A stretch of DNA of 64,000 nucleotides from assembly GCA_946415705.1 (NCBI GenBank), contig CAMKTN010000001.1, positions 1-64,000 on the forward strand, given 5' to 3'. The notes below the pieces were generated by a model. That model saw only the letters and a list, made by a program, of their open reading frames with translations. It did no database searches and was not told the DNA's origin. Source of the DNA: an uncultured Prevotellaceae bacterium (lineage in GTDB: Bacteria > Bacteroidota > Bacteroidia > Bacteroidales > Bacteroidaceae). Shown here in pieces: positions 7,598-14,817 of this stretch. How positions within the stretch are numbered: the first letter of the stretch is position 1; each line of letters opens with the position of its first letter. The position numbers and the translations under genes were made by a program.

Positions 7598-9001
7598 TTA
7601 TAGTAGTGTGAGGGTGATGACGTGGCGGGTGGAGGAATCGACTTCGAAGCCGGCGGCGGCACGGAGGCCTACGACCCAGGCGATACGGTCGCCGCTGGTG
7701 ACGAGGAGCTGGCGCTCTTTGTCGAAGAGGGAGAGCTTATGGTCGGTCATCAGGTCGCTGACGAGGCGCGTGCCGTTCATGCCGAAGGGCTGGAAGCGGT
7801 CGCCTTCGCGTGTGAGGCGCAGGCCCAGGGGCAGCGTGAGCTTCTCGAGGTCGAAGCAGGCGGTGTGGGCATCGCGCGGGATGTCGAAGGTCGCGGGGTC
7901 GATGGCCTGACGGCGTATGAGGAGGCGGAGGCCGTGGGGGCCTTCGTAGAGACCGTCGAGGGGCAGGAAGGTGCCATTGGCAGGTGTCGGGGTGGCATCA
8001 CGGTCGTTGTCCTGCATCAGCAGACGTCCGCGGTCGCGCAGGAGGCGATGGCCCTGACGGCTCTCCCACAGCTTGCCGGACTCGCCCTCCATGGTGTCGT
8101 GGATATCGCGCACCTGCTCGGCGGTGTAGCCGCGCGGGTGCAGGATCTCGTGGAGGACGGTCTGCGAGGAGGTGGCCTGCTTGAGGGCCGACACGGAGAG
8201 GCTGCCGTCGGGTTGTGAGACCTCGGAACTGATGTCGCGCACGGCATCGCCCATGAGGGCCTCGGCCTCGGCCAGGCGGTGGGCGGTCTCGGCGAGGCTC
8301 TCGCGCACACGCGGGTTCATCTCTTCCATTAGGGGGAGGAGCTGCAGACGTATCTTATTGCGCAGGGTGGCATCGGGGTCGAGGTTGGTATGGTCTGTGA
8401 CCCATGTCTGGTCGCGCTCCGTGAGCCACGCCTCGATCTCGGCACGGGAGACGGCAAGCAAAGGCCGAACAATGGACAATGGACAATGGACAATTGACAA
8501 TTGAGAATTGAAAATTGAAAATTGAGAATTGAGGGGGGAGATGGGGCGCATGCCGGTGAGGCCGTGGATGCCGGTGCCGCGGATGAGGTTGAGGAGGAGG
8601 GTCTCGATATTGTCATCGCGGTGATGGGCTACGCAGACGGCCTGCGCGCCCTGCGTGGCAGCCACCTCGGCGAACCACTGGTAGCGCAAGTCGCGCGCGG
8701 CCATCTCGATGCTGATGCCGTGGCGCTGCGCATAGCTGCGTGTGCGGAAGTGCTTGACGCTGAGGGGTATGTCATGAGCGTGGCAGAGGCGGCGACAGAA
8801 GGCTTCATCGCCATCGCTGGCGGTGCCGCGCAGCTCAAAGTTGCAGTGCAGGGCATGAACGGGATAGCCCAGCTCATGCAGGGCCAGCAACAAGGCCACG
8901 CTGTCAGCGCCACCACTGAGGGCTACGAGGAGGGCATCGCCATCCTTCAGGATGGCAGCATCAGTCAGTACTTTTTGTATGGGAGGGAGGAAGGAGGACA
9001 T
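7598..9001 (-). CDS. tilS: tRNA(Ile)-lysidine synthase
   Basis: TilS uses ATP and lysine to convert C34 of the CAU-anticodon isoleucine tRNA into lysidine, an essential step for AUA decoding. The 467-aa product has the N-type ATP-pyrophosphatase loop SGGADS at residues 29-34, the family-typical HHRDDNIETLLLNLIRGTG, and a C-terminal TilS domain. I chose the ATG at 9001 (MSSFLPPIQKVL) because the 30 residues upstream do not resemble the family. An unusual 21-residue stretch (containing FNSQLSIVHCPLSIV) interrupts the region before RPLLAVSRAEIEAWL. It is encoded by nine tandem heptamers, and 9 x 7 nt keeps the frame. The core motifs are intact, so the protein is probably functional. Confidence 0.93.
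   Translation of the reverse strand: MSSFLPPIQKVLTDAAILKDGDALLVALSGGADSVALLLALHELGYPVHALHCNFELRGTASDGDEAFCRRLCHAHDIPLSVKHFRTRSYAQRHGISIEMAARDLRYQWFAEVAATQGAQAVCVAHHRDDNIETLLLNLIRGTGIHGLTGMRPISPLNSQFSIFNSQLSIVHCPLSIVRPLLAVSRAEIEAWLTERDQTWVTDHTNLDPDATLRNKIRLQLLPLMEEMNPRVRESLAETAHRLAEAEALMGDAVRDISSEVSQPDGSLSVSALKQATSSQTVLHEILHPRGYTAEQVRDIHDTMEGESGKLWESRQGHRLLRDRGRLLMQDNDRDATPTPANGTFLPLDGLYEGPHGLRLLIRRQAIDPATFDIPRDAHTACFDLEKLTLPLGLRLTREGDRFQPFGMNGTRLVSDLMTDHKLSLFDKERQLLVTSGDRIAWVVGLRAAAGFEVDSSTRHVITLTLL
8471..8533 (-). repeat. Nine-unit heptamer array inside tilS, in frame
   Basis: Plus-strand units AATGGAC (x3), AATTGAC, AATTGAG, AATTGAA (x2), AATTGAG (x2) run head to tail for 63 nt, adding 21 codons between the ATPase domain and the RPLLAVSR segment. 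The same ATTGTCC-type 7-mer (reverse strand) forms the array at 9331-9386 in a different gene. Confidence 0.9.
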
Positions 9002-9052
9002 GAGTTTTTTAATATAATAACGAAGATTTTTGAAAAAAGTTGTGCAAAAGGC

Positions 9053-9082
9053 TTGCAATATCAAAAAAATGACGTACCTTTG
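9053..9082 (+). promoter_or_regulatory. Promoter for tRNA-Cys
   Basis: TTG at 9053-9055, 19 bp of spacer and TACCTTTG at 9075-9082. The expected start point is about 10 nt before the tRNA acceptor stem. Confidence 0.65.
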
Positions 9083-9098
9083 CACCCGCATTCAACAA

Positions 9099-9173
9099 GG
9101 TGCCTTGGATGAGTGGCTTAGTCAACGGTCTGCAAAACCGTCTACAGCAGTTCGAATCTGCTAGGCACCTCCA
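9099..9173 (+). tRNA. tRNA-Cys (anticodon GCA)
   Basis: The acceptor arms GGTGCCT (9099-9105) and AGGCACC (9163-9169) pair perfectly, followed by discriminator T and an encoded CCA (9171-9173). The anticodon stem ACGGT/ACCGT encloses loop CTGCAAA with GCA at 9132-9134. The T arm is GCAG-TTCGAAT-CTGC. A good promoter lies upstream and a terminator follows. Confidence 0.95.
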
Positions 9174-9178
9174 ACAGG

Positions 9179-9208
9179 AATCCCCGCAACATCGCTGTTG
9201 CGGGGATT
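9179..9208. terminator. Bidirectional hairpin terminator
   Basis: Perfect 12-bp stem AATCCCCGCAAC/GTTGCGGGGATT with a 6-nt loop. It lies between the plus-strand tRNA-Cys and the 3-prime end of the convergent minus-strand glycoside hydrolase gene, so it can serve both. Confidence 0.8.
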
Positions 9209-9223
9209 TCGCGTTGTCAGCGG

Positions 9224-12028
9224 TTATTTCACATAGACCTTCTTGCCGTTGAGGATGTAAACTCCCTTCGGGAGTTGAGGGCTGAGGGCTGAGGGCTGAT
9301 GGCTGAGGCGGCGGCCAGAGAGGTCGTACCATTGTCCATTGTCCATTGTCCATTGTCCATTATCCATTGTCCATTGTCCATTCTCTATGGATTCAATGCC
9401 GTCGGTGAGGTTGTAGATGGCGGCAATGGCATCGGCGGAGAGGGCTGTGTTGTAGATGCGGAAGTCATCGATGTAGGCGCGCAGGAGGGGATCGCTGGTG
9501 AACTGGCTGCGGCCGATGTAGTTGAAGATCGGACGGAAGTCAGCCGGACGAATCGTCATCGTGGTGGAGTTGCCCACGGCGGCGCCATTGAGATAGATGA
9601 CCACCTCGTTCTGGCTGAAGGTGACAGCCACGTGTACCCATTGGTTGGTGGTAAATGCCGAGGGGAAGTCCAGCGTCTGCTCGTCGCCGCCGTTCTTGAT
9701 GGCGAGGCGCGGTTTGCTGGTGTAGCTGTTGCGGTTGGTCAGGAAGACGTAGTGGTCGGTGTCCGTACCGAAGTCGAAGACGCGCTGCCAGTTGGAGTTG
9801 TTGCGCATATTGACCCACGTGGCGATGGTGAGCTCGCGTTGGTTGGCGACGGTGGCGGGGAGCTGCAGGTACTTGGCTGTGCCGCCATTCAGCTGCAGGG
9901 CCTTGCCCACCTTGCCCGTCTGCTGGATATAGGTGCCCAGCAGGGCGCAATGGTTGCCATTGAGGGTGGCGTCGGTGAGGCTGTCGCCCGTCATCAAGAG
10001 GATGCAGTCGGGTGTGGCGGCAGTCTGTGCGGTGATGCTCTCGGAGGGTTCCGAACGGTTGAGGAAGTTATCCACTGCGCGCACGCGGTAGTAATAAGTG
10101 GTGGCGGGGTCGGCGGTGTTGTCGATGTAGGCTGTCGTGGGAACGCTGTTGTGAATGGTGTACCACTCTACCCCATCGGCAGAACGCTGCACGATATACT
10201 GCGCGATGTCGTTGTCGGCAGGGGCTGTCCAGTCGAGGCGAATGCTACCTGCCTGCGGCGTGGCCTGCAGGGCTGTGGGCGCTGCGGGGGCTGCCATGAG
10301 GGTGGCATAGCTGTTGGTGGCGACAGTTTCCACAGCGCTCGCCGGGATGAGGCGCCACTGCTGGTATTTCTCGCCAGTGAAGACACCCTGTATGACCGCT
10401 CTGCCCGGATTGGCCAGCTGCTGGTCGGTGGCAGGCTTGCCGTTGACGAGAGGATCCACCTCCAGGCACAGGGCACTATTTCGGTTGCGGATATAGAACC
10501 AGCCGTCACCCGCATATTCCAGATACCACTGCTCCAGCGTACCGCCATCGCCCGTCCAAAGGATGATACTTCCACGGTCTTCCAGTGACCAGTTCTTGAC
10601 ATCGGCGTACAGGGTCTTAACCTTTGCGTTTCTCAGGGTGAAAACGGGCGAGAGGTCTAACTCCTTCATGGGCAACGGCGTGACAATCCACTGCTGTTGG
10701 GTATAGCCCTTGGTGTAGCGCGCGTGGGACATGGCCCTTCCGCTGACAGCCTGGTTGCCGTTTGGCGCGAGGGGGTGATTGCTGCAGCGAGGAATAATAT
10801 AATAGGTGCCTTCCTCGGTGGGGATAGTGGGCATGATATCTTCGCCGCCCTGAATGTTGAAAACAGTCTCTGCATTCACCTGACCTTTCTGATAGCCCGT
10901 GCCACCAGGAATCGTCATCACATACTCGCGCGTCGGTCCCTGACCATTGTAGAAGACATCGTGATCCAAGGCCGCAAAGCGGTAGGTGGTCGTATATGCC
11001 TGTCGCTCACTCGTACCTACGAAACCCTGCACCGGGCATCCTTCCTTATAGCTGTCCGCATGGCGATAGACGGCAGCTGCCGTCCATTTATCCCTATTCT
11101 CAGCATAAGCCAGACGTGTGCCGCGACTGGCCTTCATGAACTGACTGCGGGTATGCTCGCAAGTGCCCCACCAGATGCCTTTCGTGAGACCATATTCGGA
11201 GCCTACCATACACTCCATCGTGTTATGCAGCTCATCACCCACGCCTACCTTTCCGTCAGCCGCCACCTGCTGATAGAAGGCGGCAAATGTATCAAAGGAG
11301 CCAGCCAGCTGGTGCGTGTTGCCCTCGTCGAGGTAGTCCTTGCAGTGGTTGTACCACTCCAGTGCGCGGTCGTTGTTCAGCGTGTTACCACCGCAGAGAA
11401 CGACATCCTTGAAGGACTCGACGTAGGCGGGATCCTCGCGGAAGAGGCGACAGATCTCCTTCATCTCGGCCATGGAGCCCTGCTTCCAGGGGGTGTAGTC
11501 AGGCTCGTTGAAGGGCGAGACACTCACGACCTTCAGGCCCTTGCTCTCGACATAATCCTTGGAGGCAGCGATGAGGGCTGCCCATCGCGGCGGGAAGACC
11601 GCCACGGGGTCTGCCACGCTGGAGTGGTACCAGTCGATGACGCCTGCCTCCTGGTCGGAGTTGAGGTTGATGCCGGCATTGGGTGTCCATTTCTTGACAT
11701 AGCCGATGCGCTCGTCGAGCTTGGCCTTCTGTGCTGCCGAGAGCTGTCCGTTCTCCACGGCGTAGGTGGTCTGGAAGCTCAGGCGCACGATATCGATGAG
11801 GTCGCCAGCGTAGTTGGCGCCACGCGCGAGGTTGCCTTCGCTAATCCACGCGAGGTCGAGACCCCATGAGATATCGGGCAACTTCGTGCCCTTGTCCTCG
11901 ATGCGATACGGGACGGTGTTGTGAGGCACCTCGGTAGCCACCAGGTTGGAGGCGCCGGAGATGACCTGCGCTGTTATCGAAGAGATGCCGGCAACAAGGA
12001 AAGCCAGCAGGATGAAACTCTTTTTCAT
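9224..12028 (-). CDS. Secreted clan-A glycoside hydrolase with ricin, FN3, LamG and T9SS domains
   Basis: 934 aa, starting MKKSFILLAFLVAGISS with a clear signal peptide ending ITAQ. Residues ~25-480 look like a (beta/alpha)8 clan-A glycoside hydrolase: VSPFNEPDYTPW places the probable acid/base Glu at residue 175, and MVGSEYGLTKG may hold the nucleophile. GH30-like is my best guess; the exact family and substrate are uncertain. A ricin-type beta-trefoil follows (three QQW/EQW motifs, to about residue 640), then a fibronectin III module (~645-730), then a LamG-type jelly roll (~735-890). The C-terminus is a T9SS sorting domain (YDLSGRR, GVYILNGKKVYVK) whose linker and core are interrupted by two in-frame heptamer arrays. 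It is likely a cell-surface polysaccharide-degrading enzyme. I used the ATG in front of the signal peptide rather than the longer open frame. Confidence 0.85.
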   Translation of the reverse strand: MKKSFILLAFLVAGISSITAQVISGASNLVATEVPHNTVPYRIEDKGTKLPDISWGLDLAWISEGNLARGANYAGDLIDIVRLSFQTTYAVENGQLSAAQKAKLDERIGYVKKWTPNAGINLNSDQEAGVIDWYHSSVADPVAVFPPRWAALIAASKDYVESKGLKVVSVSPFNEPDYTPWKQGSMAEMKEICRLFREDPAYVESFKDVVLCGGNTLNNDRALEWYNHCKDYLDEGNTHQLAGSFDTFAAFYQQVAADGKVGVGDELHNTMECMVGSEYGLTKGIWWGTCEHTRSQFMKASRGTRLAYAENRDKWTAAAVYRHADSYKEGCPVQGFVGTSERQAYTTTYRFAALDHDVFYNGQGPTREYVMTIPGGTGYQKGQVNAETVFNIQGGEDIMPTIPTEEGTYYIIPRCSNHPLAPNGNQAVSGRAMSHARYTKGYTQQQWIVTPLPMKELDLSPVFTLRNAKVKTLYADVKNWSLEDRGSIILWTGDGGTLEQWYLEYAGDGWFYIRNRNSALCLEVDPLVNGKPATDQQLANPGRAVIQGVFTGEKYQQWRLIPASAVETVATNSYATLMAAPAAPTALQATPQAGSIRLDWTAPADNDIAQYIVQRSADGVEWYTIHNSVPTTAYIDNTADPATTYYYRVRAVDNFLNRSEPSESITAQTAATPDCILLMTGDSLTDATLNGNHCALLGTYIQQTGKVGKALQLNGGTAKYLQLPATVANQRELTIATWVNMRNNSNWQRVFDFGTDTDHYVFLTNRNSYTSKPRLAIKNGGDEQTLDFPSAFTTNQWVHVAVTFSQNEVVIYLNGAAVGNSTTMTIRPADFRPIFNYIGRSQFTSDPLLRAYIDDFRIYNTALSADAIAAIYNLTDGIESIENGQWTMDNGQWTMDNGQWYDLSGRRLSHQPSALSPQLPKGVYILNGKKVYVK
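9277..9311 (-). repeat. Heptamer array inside T9SS sorting domain
   Basis: Plus-strand units GAGGGCT (x3), GATGGCT and a degenerate GAGGCGG. On the coding strand they encode SHQPSALSPQLP between YDLSGRRL and KGVYILNGKK, the two conserved blocks of the sorting domain. It differs in sequence from the array 20 nt away but has the same 7-nt period. Confidence 0.8.
9331..9386 (-). repeat. Eight-unit ATTGTCC heptamer array in coding sequence
   Basis: Units ATTGTCC (x4), ATTATCC, ATTGTCC (x2) and ATTCTCT encode the NGQWTMDNGQWTMDNGQW stretch just before the sorting domain. It is the same 7-mer as in the tilS array about 800 bp away, here read in a different frame. Confidence 0.9.
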
Positions 12029-12060
12029 GCGTGTGGTATTGGGTAAATGATGATAGCGAA

Positions 12061-12792
12061 TTAATGAAATGGATTGCGGTTGTAGTGGTCTTCGTCGGCG
12101 GCCTTCAGGTCGATGATGTGGCGCTTGCAGAGCTTGCGCAGCTCGTTGCAGAAGAGCAGGAGCGCGATGCCCAGCAAGCCTTCCATGCCCTCGGACACCT
12201 CCTCCGTCATGGCGATGGTGTCGAAGATGCCATGTGCCAGGATGGGTGCAAAGAGCACCCATACGGCATTGCGGCGCGGATGGTGGCCGAAGTGTACGAG
12301 GCTGTAGTAGTAGCCCATGAGGACAGCGAAGAAGAAATGTGCCGGCACGGAGAGCACGCCACGAACCAGCGCCGTCACCGCCCAGTTGTCACCCGCTTCA
12401 TAGACATACATGATATTCTCTACAGCGGCGAAGCCAAGGCCTACGCACACGGCATAGACAATGCCGTCGAGATGTTCGTCGAAATACGGGTTCTTGCGCA
12501 GCAGCAGCCACAGGCAGAACAGCTTCGCACACTCCTCGGGGATGGCTGCCAGGGCAAAGGCATTCCACATAGCGCCCCAGAACGTGGAGTAGTTGTCTAA
12601 CGACCCTGTGAGCGCGGACAACGGCCCGGACATCGTAAAGGAAACGAAGACGGAGAGAACGCCGAAAAGCACACCCTTAAACAGCATGCGGGGCGGCTCA
12701 GGACGCTCCTTGTCGCGGATGAGCATGATGATCATCAGGACAATGGTGGGGAGGAGTGCAGCAGCAAGGATAACCGAGGCGTAAGCGGACAT
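12061..12792 (-). CDS. PrsW-family intramembrane metalloprotease
   Basis: The 243-aa protein is mostly membrane-spanning (about seven or eight helices). It carries the PrsW hallmarks: EE in AIPEECAKLF (residues ~86-87), E in FAAVENIMYVYE (~125), His in SVPAHFFFA (~152) and a late His in LAHGIFDT. PrsW proteases cleave membrane-bound anti-sigma factors or related substrates; the target here is unknown. I start at ATG 12792 (MSAYASVILA). The longer frame begins at a TTG that overlaps the -33/-7 promoter at 12811-12842, so it cannot be in the transcript. Confidence 0.85.
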   Translation of the reverse strand: MSAYASVILAAALLPTIVLMIIMLIRDKERPEPPRMLFKGVLFGVLSVFVSFTMSGPLSALTGSLDNYSTFWGAMWNAFALAAIPEECAKLFCLWLLLRKNPYFDEHLDGIVYAVCVGLGFAAVENIMYVYEAGDNWAVTALVRGVLSVPAHFFFAVLMGYYYSLVHFGHHPRRNAVWVLFAPILAHGIFDTIAMTEEVSEGMEGLLGIALLLFCNELRKLCKRHIIDLKAADEDHYNRNPFH

Positions 12793-12810
12793 AACAGCAC
12801 AATTTTCGGA

Positions 12811-12842
12811 CAAAGAAAAGAAAAAGTTCAAAGCCCCGCAAA
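12811..12842 (-). promoter_or_regulatory. Promoter for PrsW-like gene
   Basis: On the minus strand, TTTG (12842-12839), 20 bp and TTTCTTTG (12818-12811) make a near-consensus Bacteroidetes promoter about 20-25 nt before the ATG at 12792. It fixes the start choice for the gene. Confidence 0.55.
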
Positions 12843-12898
12843 TTTTTCCAAAGAAAAATGTGCTTCAGGCCTCACTTTACATTTTCTTGCAGAAAAAA

Positions 12899-12930
12899 TT
12901 TGCACATAAATGAGAATGCCCCTACTTTTG
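12899..12930 (+). promoter_or_regulatory. Strong orphan promoter with no clear gene
   Basis: TTTG at 12899-12902, exactly 20 bp, then TACTTTTG at 12923-12930. It is divergent from the PrsW promoter and points into 12936-13195, where no convincing protein is encoded on this strand. Confidence 0.6.
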
Positions 12931-12935
12931 CATCA

Positions 12936-13190
12936 CCGTTCTTTGACACACGTGATGACACACAGCTGTCACAACGACTATAGCCGCATCGGTTCGATTG
13001 GGAGACTCATCAATTACATTCAGAAAACCGAGACAAGCTTCGCTCTCCAATGGCGGGCTGCGCCCTTCGGGGTAACCTCTTACGAGGCCGGCAGATTACA
13101 AAGGAAGCGGGCACTCAAATCATTCTTACTCGGAGTTCTCATCACATCATCGATGCGGCTTTTTGTGTCCTTATTCGCCCTCCCTTTCAA
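12936..13190 (+). ncRNA. Candidate noncoding transcript downstream of orphan promoter
   Basis: The stretch after the promoter begins CACCGTTCTTTGACACACG (the TTCTTTGACA string resembles Bacteroidetes rRNA leader sequence) and contains GC-rich segments with folding potential (GGCGGGCTGCGCCC, then GAGGCCGGC). An 87-codon frame from the ATG at 12955 exists but its composition is not protein-like and I recognise no family. It does not match tmRNA, RNase P or SRP RNA motifs I know. It could be an sRNA, a leader peptide region or a degenerate element. Its 3-prime end would overlap the convergent 64-aa gene. Confidence 0.25.
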
Positions 13191-13195
13191 CCTTT

Positions 13196-13390
13196 TCAAC
13201 ACTTCATTAATTCTCTAAAGGCCAGTAGTTTCTCTTTTATTGATTCATCCGTTAGTTGAGGCTCTTCTGCGCGTAGCCACGCCACGAAAGCTTCCTCGGC
13301 TTTCTTGGTCGCCATGGCACGGCCCATCTTCAGTCCACTGGCGTAAGGTGTCTGGGGTAACAAGGCCCTGTTGAAATTACCGTCGCTCAT
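13196..13390 (-). CDS. 64-aa conserved Bacteroidetes protein of unknown function
   Basis: It begins MSDGNFNRALLPQTPYASG, a start I recall from small uncharacterised Bacteroidetes proteins, followed by a basic alanine-rich segment and a helical acidic C-terminus ending FRELMKC. It has no membrane segment or signal. It is transcribed away from the amidase gene, with a probable promoter at 13531-13524 and a leader of about 125 nt containing octamer repeats. Function is unknown. Confidence 0.7.
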   Translation of the reverse strand: MSDGNFNRALLPQTPYASGLKMGRAMATKKAEEAFVAWLRAEEPQLTDESIKEKLLAFRELMKC

Positions 13391-13399
13391 GAGAGATTG

Positions 13400-13431
13400 T
13401 TTAAGGGTTTAAGGGTTCAAGAGTTCAAGAG
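13400..13431. repeat. Octamer tandem repeat in leader of the 64-aa gene
   Basis: TTTAAGGG (x2) and TTCAAGAG (x2) run head to tail, with a further TTCAAGGG plus partial copy at 13504-13519. They flank a small hairpin (AAGAGC...GCTCTT, near 13468) within the presumed 5-prime UTR of the 64-aa gene. Confidence 0.7.
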
Positions 13432-13523
13432 TTAGCTTCGCTGACTTTTGTCACGACTCGGCCATTTAAGAGCAAGCTCTTATGGCTCTCGCTGCTCCAA
13501 AAGTTCAAGGGTTCAAAACGCTG

Positions 13524-13531
13524 CAAAGGTA
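13524..13531 (-). promoter_or_regulatory. Promoter -7 box for the 64-aa gene
   Basis: TACCTTTG on the minus strand (13531-13524). No good -33 box is visible. Confidence 0.4.
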
Positions 13532-13587
13532 AGGAAAAAGGAGGGATTGAGGGAGGGAAAGGGGGAAAAATACGCTCTTACCCCCAA

Positions 13588-13622
13588 AAACTTTAAACTT
13601 TAAACCATAAACCTTAAACTTT
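13588..13622 (+). repeat. Five-unit heptamer array in amidase promoter
   Basis: AAACTTT, AAACTTT, AAACCAT, AAACCTT, AAACTTT, ending 5 nt before the TACCTTTG -7 box. It occupies the place where a -33 element should be, so changes in unit number could alter promoter strength. Confidence 0.75.
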
Positions 13623-13627
13623 TTTCT

Positions 13628-13635
13628 TACCTTTG
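13628..13635 (+). promoter_or_regulatory. Promoter -7 box for amidase gene
   Basis: TACCTTTG, about 28 nt upstream of the ATG at 13663. An AAGGAG ribosome-binding site lies at about 13643-13648. Confidence 0.55.
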
Positions 13636-13662
13636 CGCCCATAAGGAGTAAAAAGACATTTC

Positions 13663-14817
13663 ATGAGACGCTTTCTATTCATATTAGTAAGCCTGCTGTG
13701 CACGTGTAACCTATGCGCAGCCAAGAAGGTGGTATGGGTCATTGATGCCGGCCACGGCGGCTACGACGTGGGCTGTGAGTTCGGCTATGCCTACGAGAAG
13801 CATATCTGTCTGGCCGTGGCGAAGGAGGTGGGACGCCTTGTGAGCAAGAACATGAGTGATGTGCGGGTGGTCTATACGCGTGAGAAGGACGCCTTCCTCA
13901 CCCTGCAGCAACGCTGCAACGTCGCCAACGCGCGCGGTGCCGCGCTGTTCCTCTCCATCCATGTCAACTCAGCCCCTAACCCCTTCGCGCGTGGCACGGA
14001 ATCGTTCTTCGCCACGAACGTGCCCATGAAAGGGACGCAGGCGGGGAAGAGCGAGCTGCTGGCGCTGCTGTTGCAGAAGCAATACCTGAAGAACGGACGT
14101 GAGGTGAGCCGCGGTGTCAAGCAGCGCGAGCTCTACGTCTGCGAAAACACGAATATGCCCAGCGTACTCACGGAGGTGGGCTTCATCACCCATTCCGGGG
14201 ATCGCAACTACATCACCTCCAAGGCAGGACAGAACGAGCTGGCACAGGCCATCTACGAAGCACTGAGCGAATGGAAGCAGCTGACGAAAGGCGGTAAGGT
14301 GCCGCAGCGCACGCTCCGCAATCTACGCTATACCCACCACGACCCCATCACGATGGTCACGACGCCCCAGCGCGAGACGACAGAAGCCGATGCGCGTGCC
14401 AAGGAGGCGGCAGAGGCCAAGGTCGTGGCGGAAGCACAAGCTGAGGAAAAGGCCAAGGCACAAGCACAGGCACAGAAGCAAACCCAGCAAGGAGCGACAG
14501 CAGAACCTGCCACGCCCGTGGTCACAGAGCCCGCAACGCCAACGGCTGATGAAGGCAAAATCTACTTTGCCATTCAGCTGATGAACACGGCGAAGAAGCT
14601 GGAGGCGGGTGACTACCGTCTGAAGGGCTTCAAGGATGTGCGTTTCATCCCCGCCGGCGAGCGCTTCAAGGGCATCTACGGCTACTCCGAGAGCTATCTG
14701 GATATCAAGAATGAGCTGGTGCAGGTGCGAGAGACCTTCCCCGAGGCCTTCATCGTCGCCTTCCGCGGCGACCAGCAGATCACCACAGCAGAAGCACTGG
14801 CAAACCTTAAACTCTAA
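13663..14817 (+). CDS. N-acetylmuramoyl-L-alanine amidase (Amidase_3) with SPOR-like tail
   Basis: 384 aa. A signal peptide (~1-20, ending LCAA) precedes a zinc amidase domain: IDAGHGGYDVG (His ~31), YEKHICLA (Glu ~45), LFLSIHVNSAPN (His ~100) and catalytic Glu ~171 in PSVLTEVGFITH. The enzyme cuts the bond between muramic acid and the stem peptide and is used for cell separation. A low-complexity Ala/Lys/Glu linker (~235-300) leads to a C-terminal domain (FAIQLMNTAKKLEAGDYRLK...) that resembles SPOR peptidoglycan-binding folds. The gene has its own promoter and ribosome-binding site, and its TAA overlaps the next ATG by one base. Confidence 0.9.
   Translation: MRRFLFILVSLLCTCNLCAAKKVVWVIDAGHGGYDVGCEFGYAYEKHICLAVAKEVGRLVSKNMSDVRVVYTREKDAFLTLQQRCNVANARGAALFLSIHVNSAPNPFARGTESFFATNVPMKGTQAGKSELLALLLQKQYLKNGREVSRGVKQRELYVCENTNMPSVLTEVGFITHSGDRNYITSKAGQNELAQAIYEALSEWKQLTKGGKVPQRTLRNLRYTHHDPITMVTTPQRETTEADARAKEAAEAKVVAEAQAEEKAKAQAQAQKQTQQGATAEPATPVVTEPATPTADEGKIYFAIQLMNTAKKLEAGDYRLKGFKDVRFIPAGERFKGIYGYSESYLDIKNELVQVRETFPEAFIVAFRGDQQITTAEALANLKL

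Noticed and set aside
12910-13218. 102-codon plus-strand ORF
   Set aside because: Its ATG lies upstream of the likely transcription start and the sequence has no family resemblance or ribosome-binding site; treated as noncoding or a possible sRNA.
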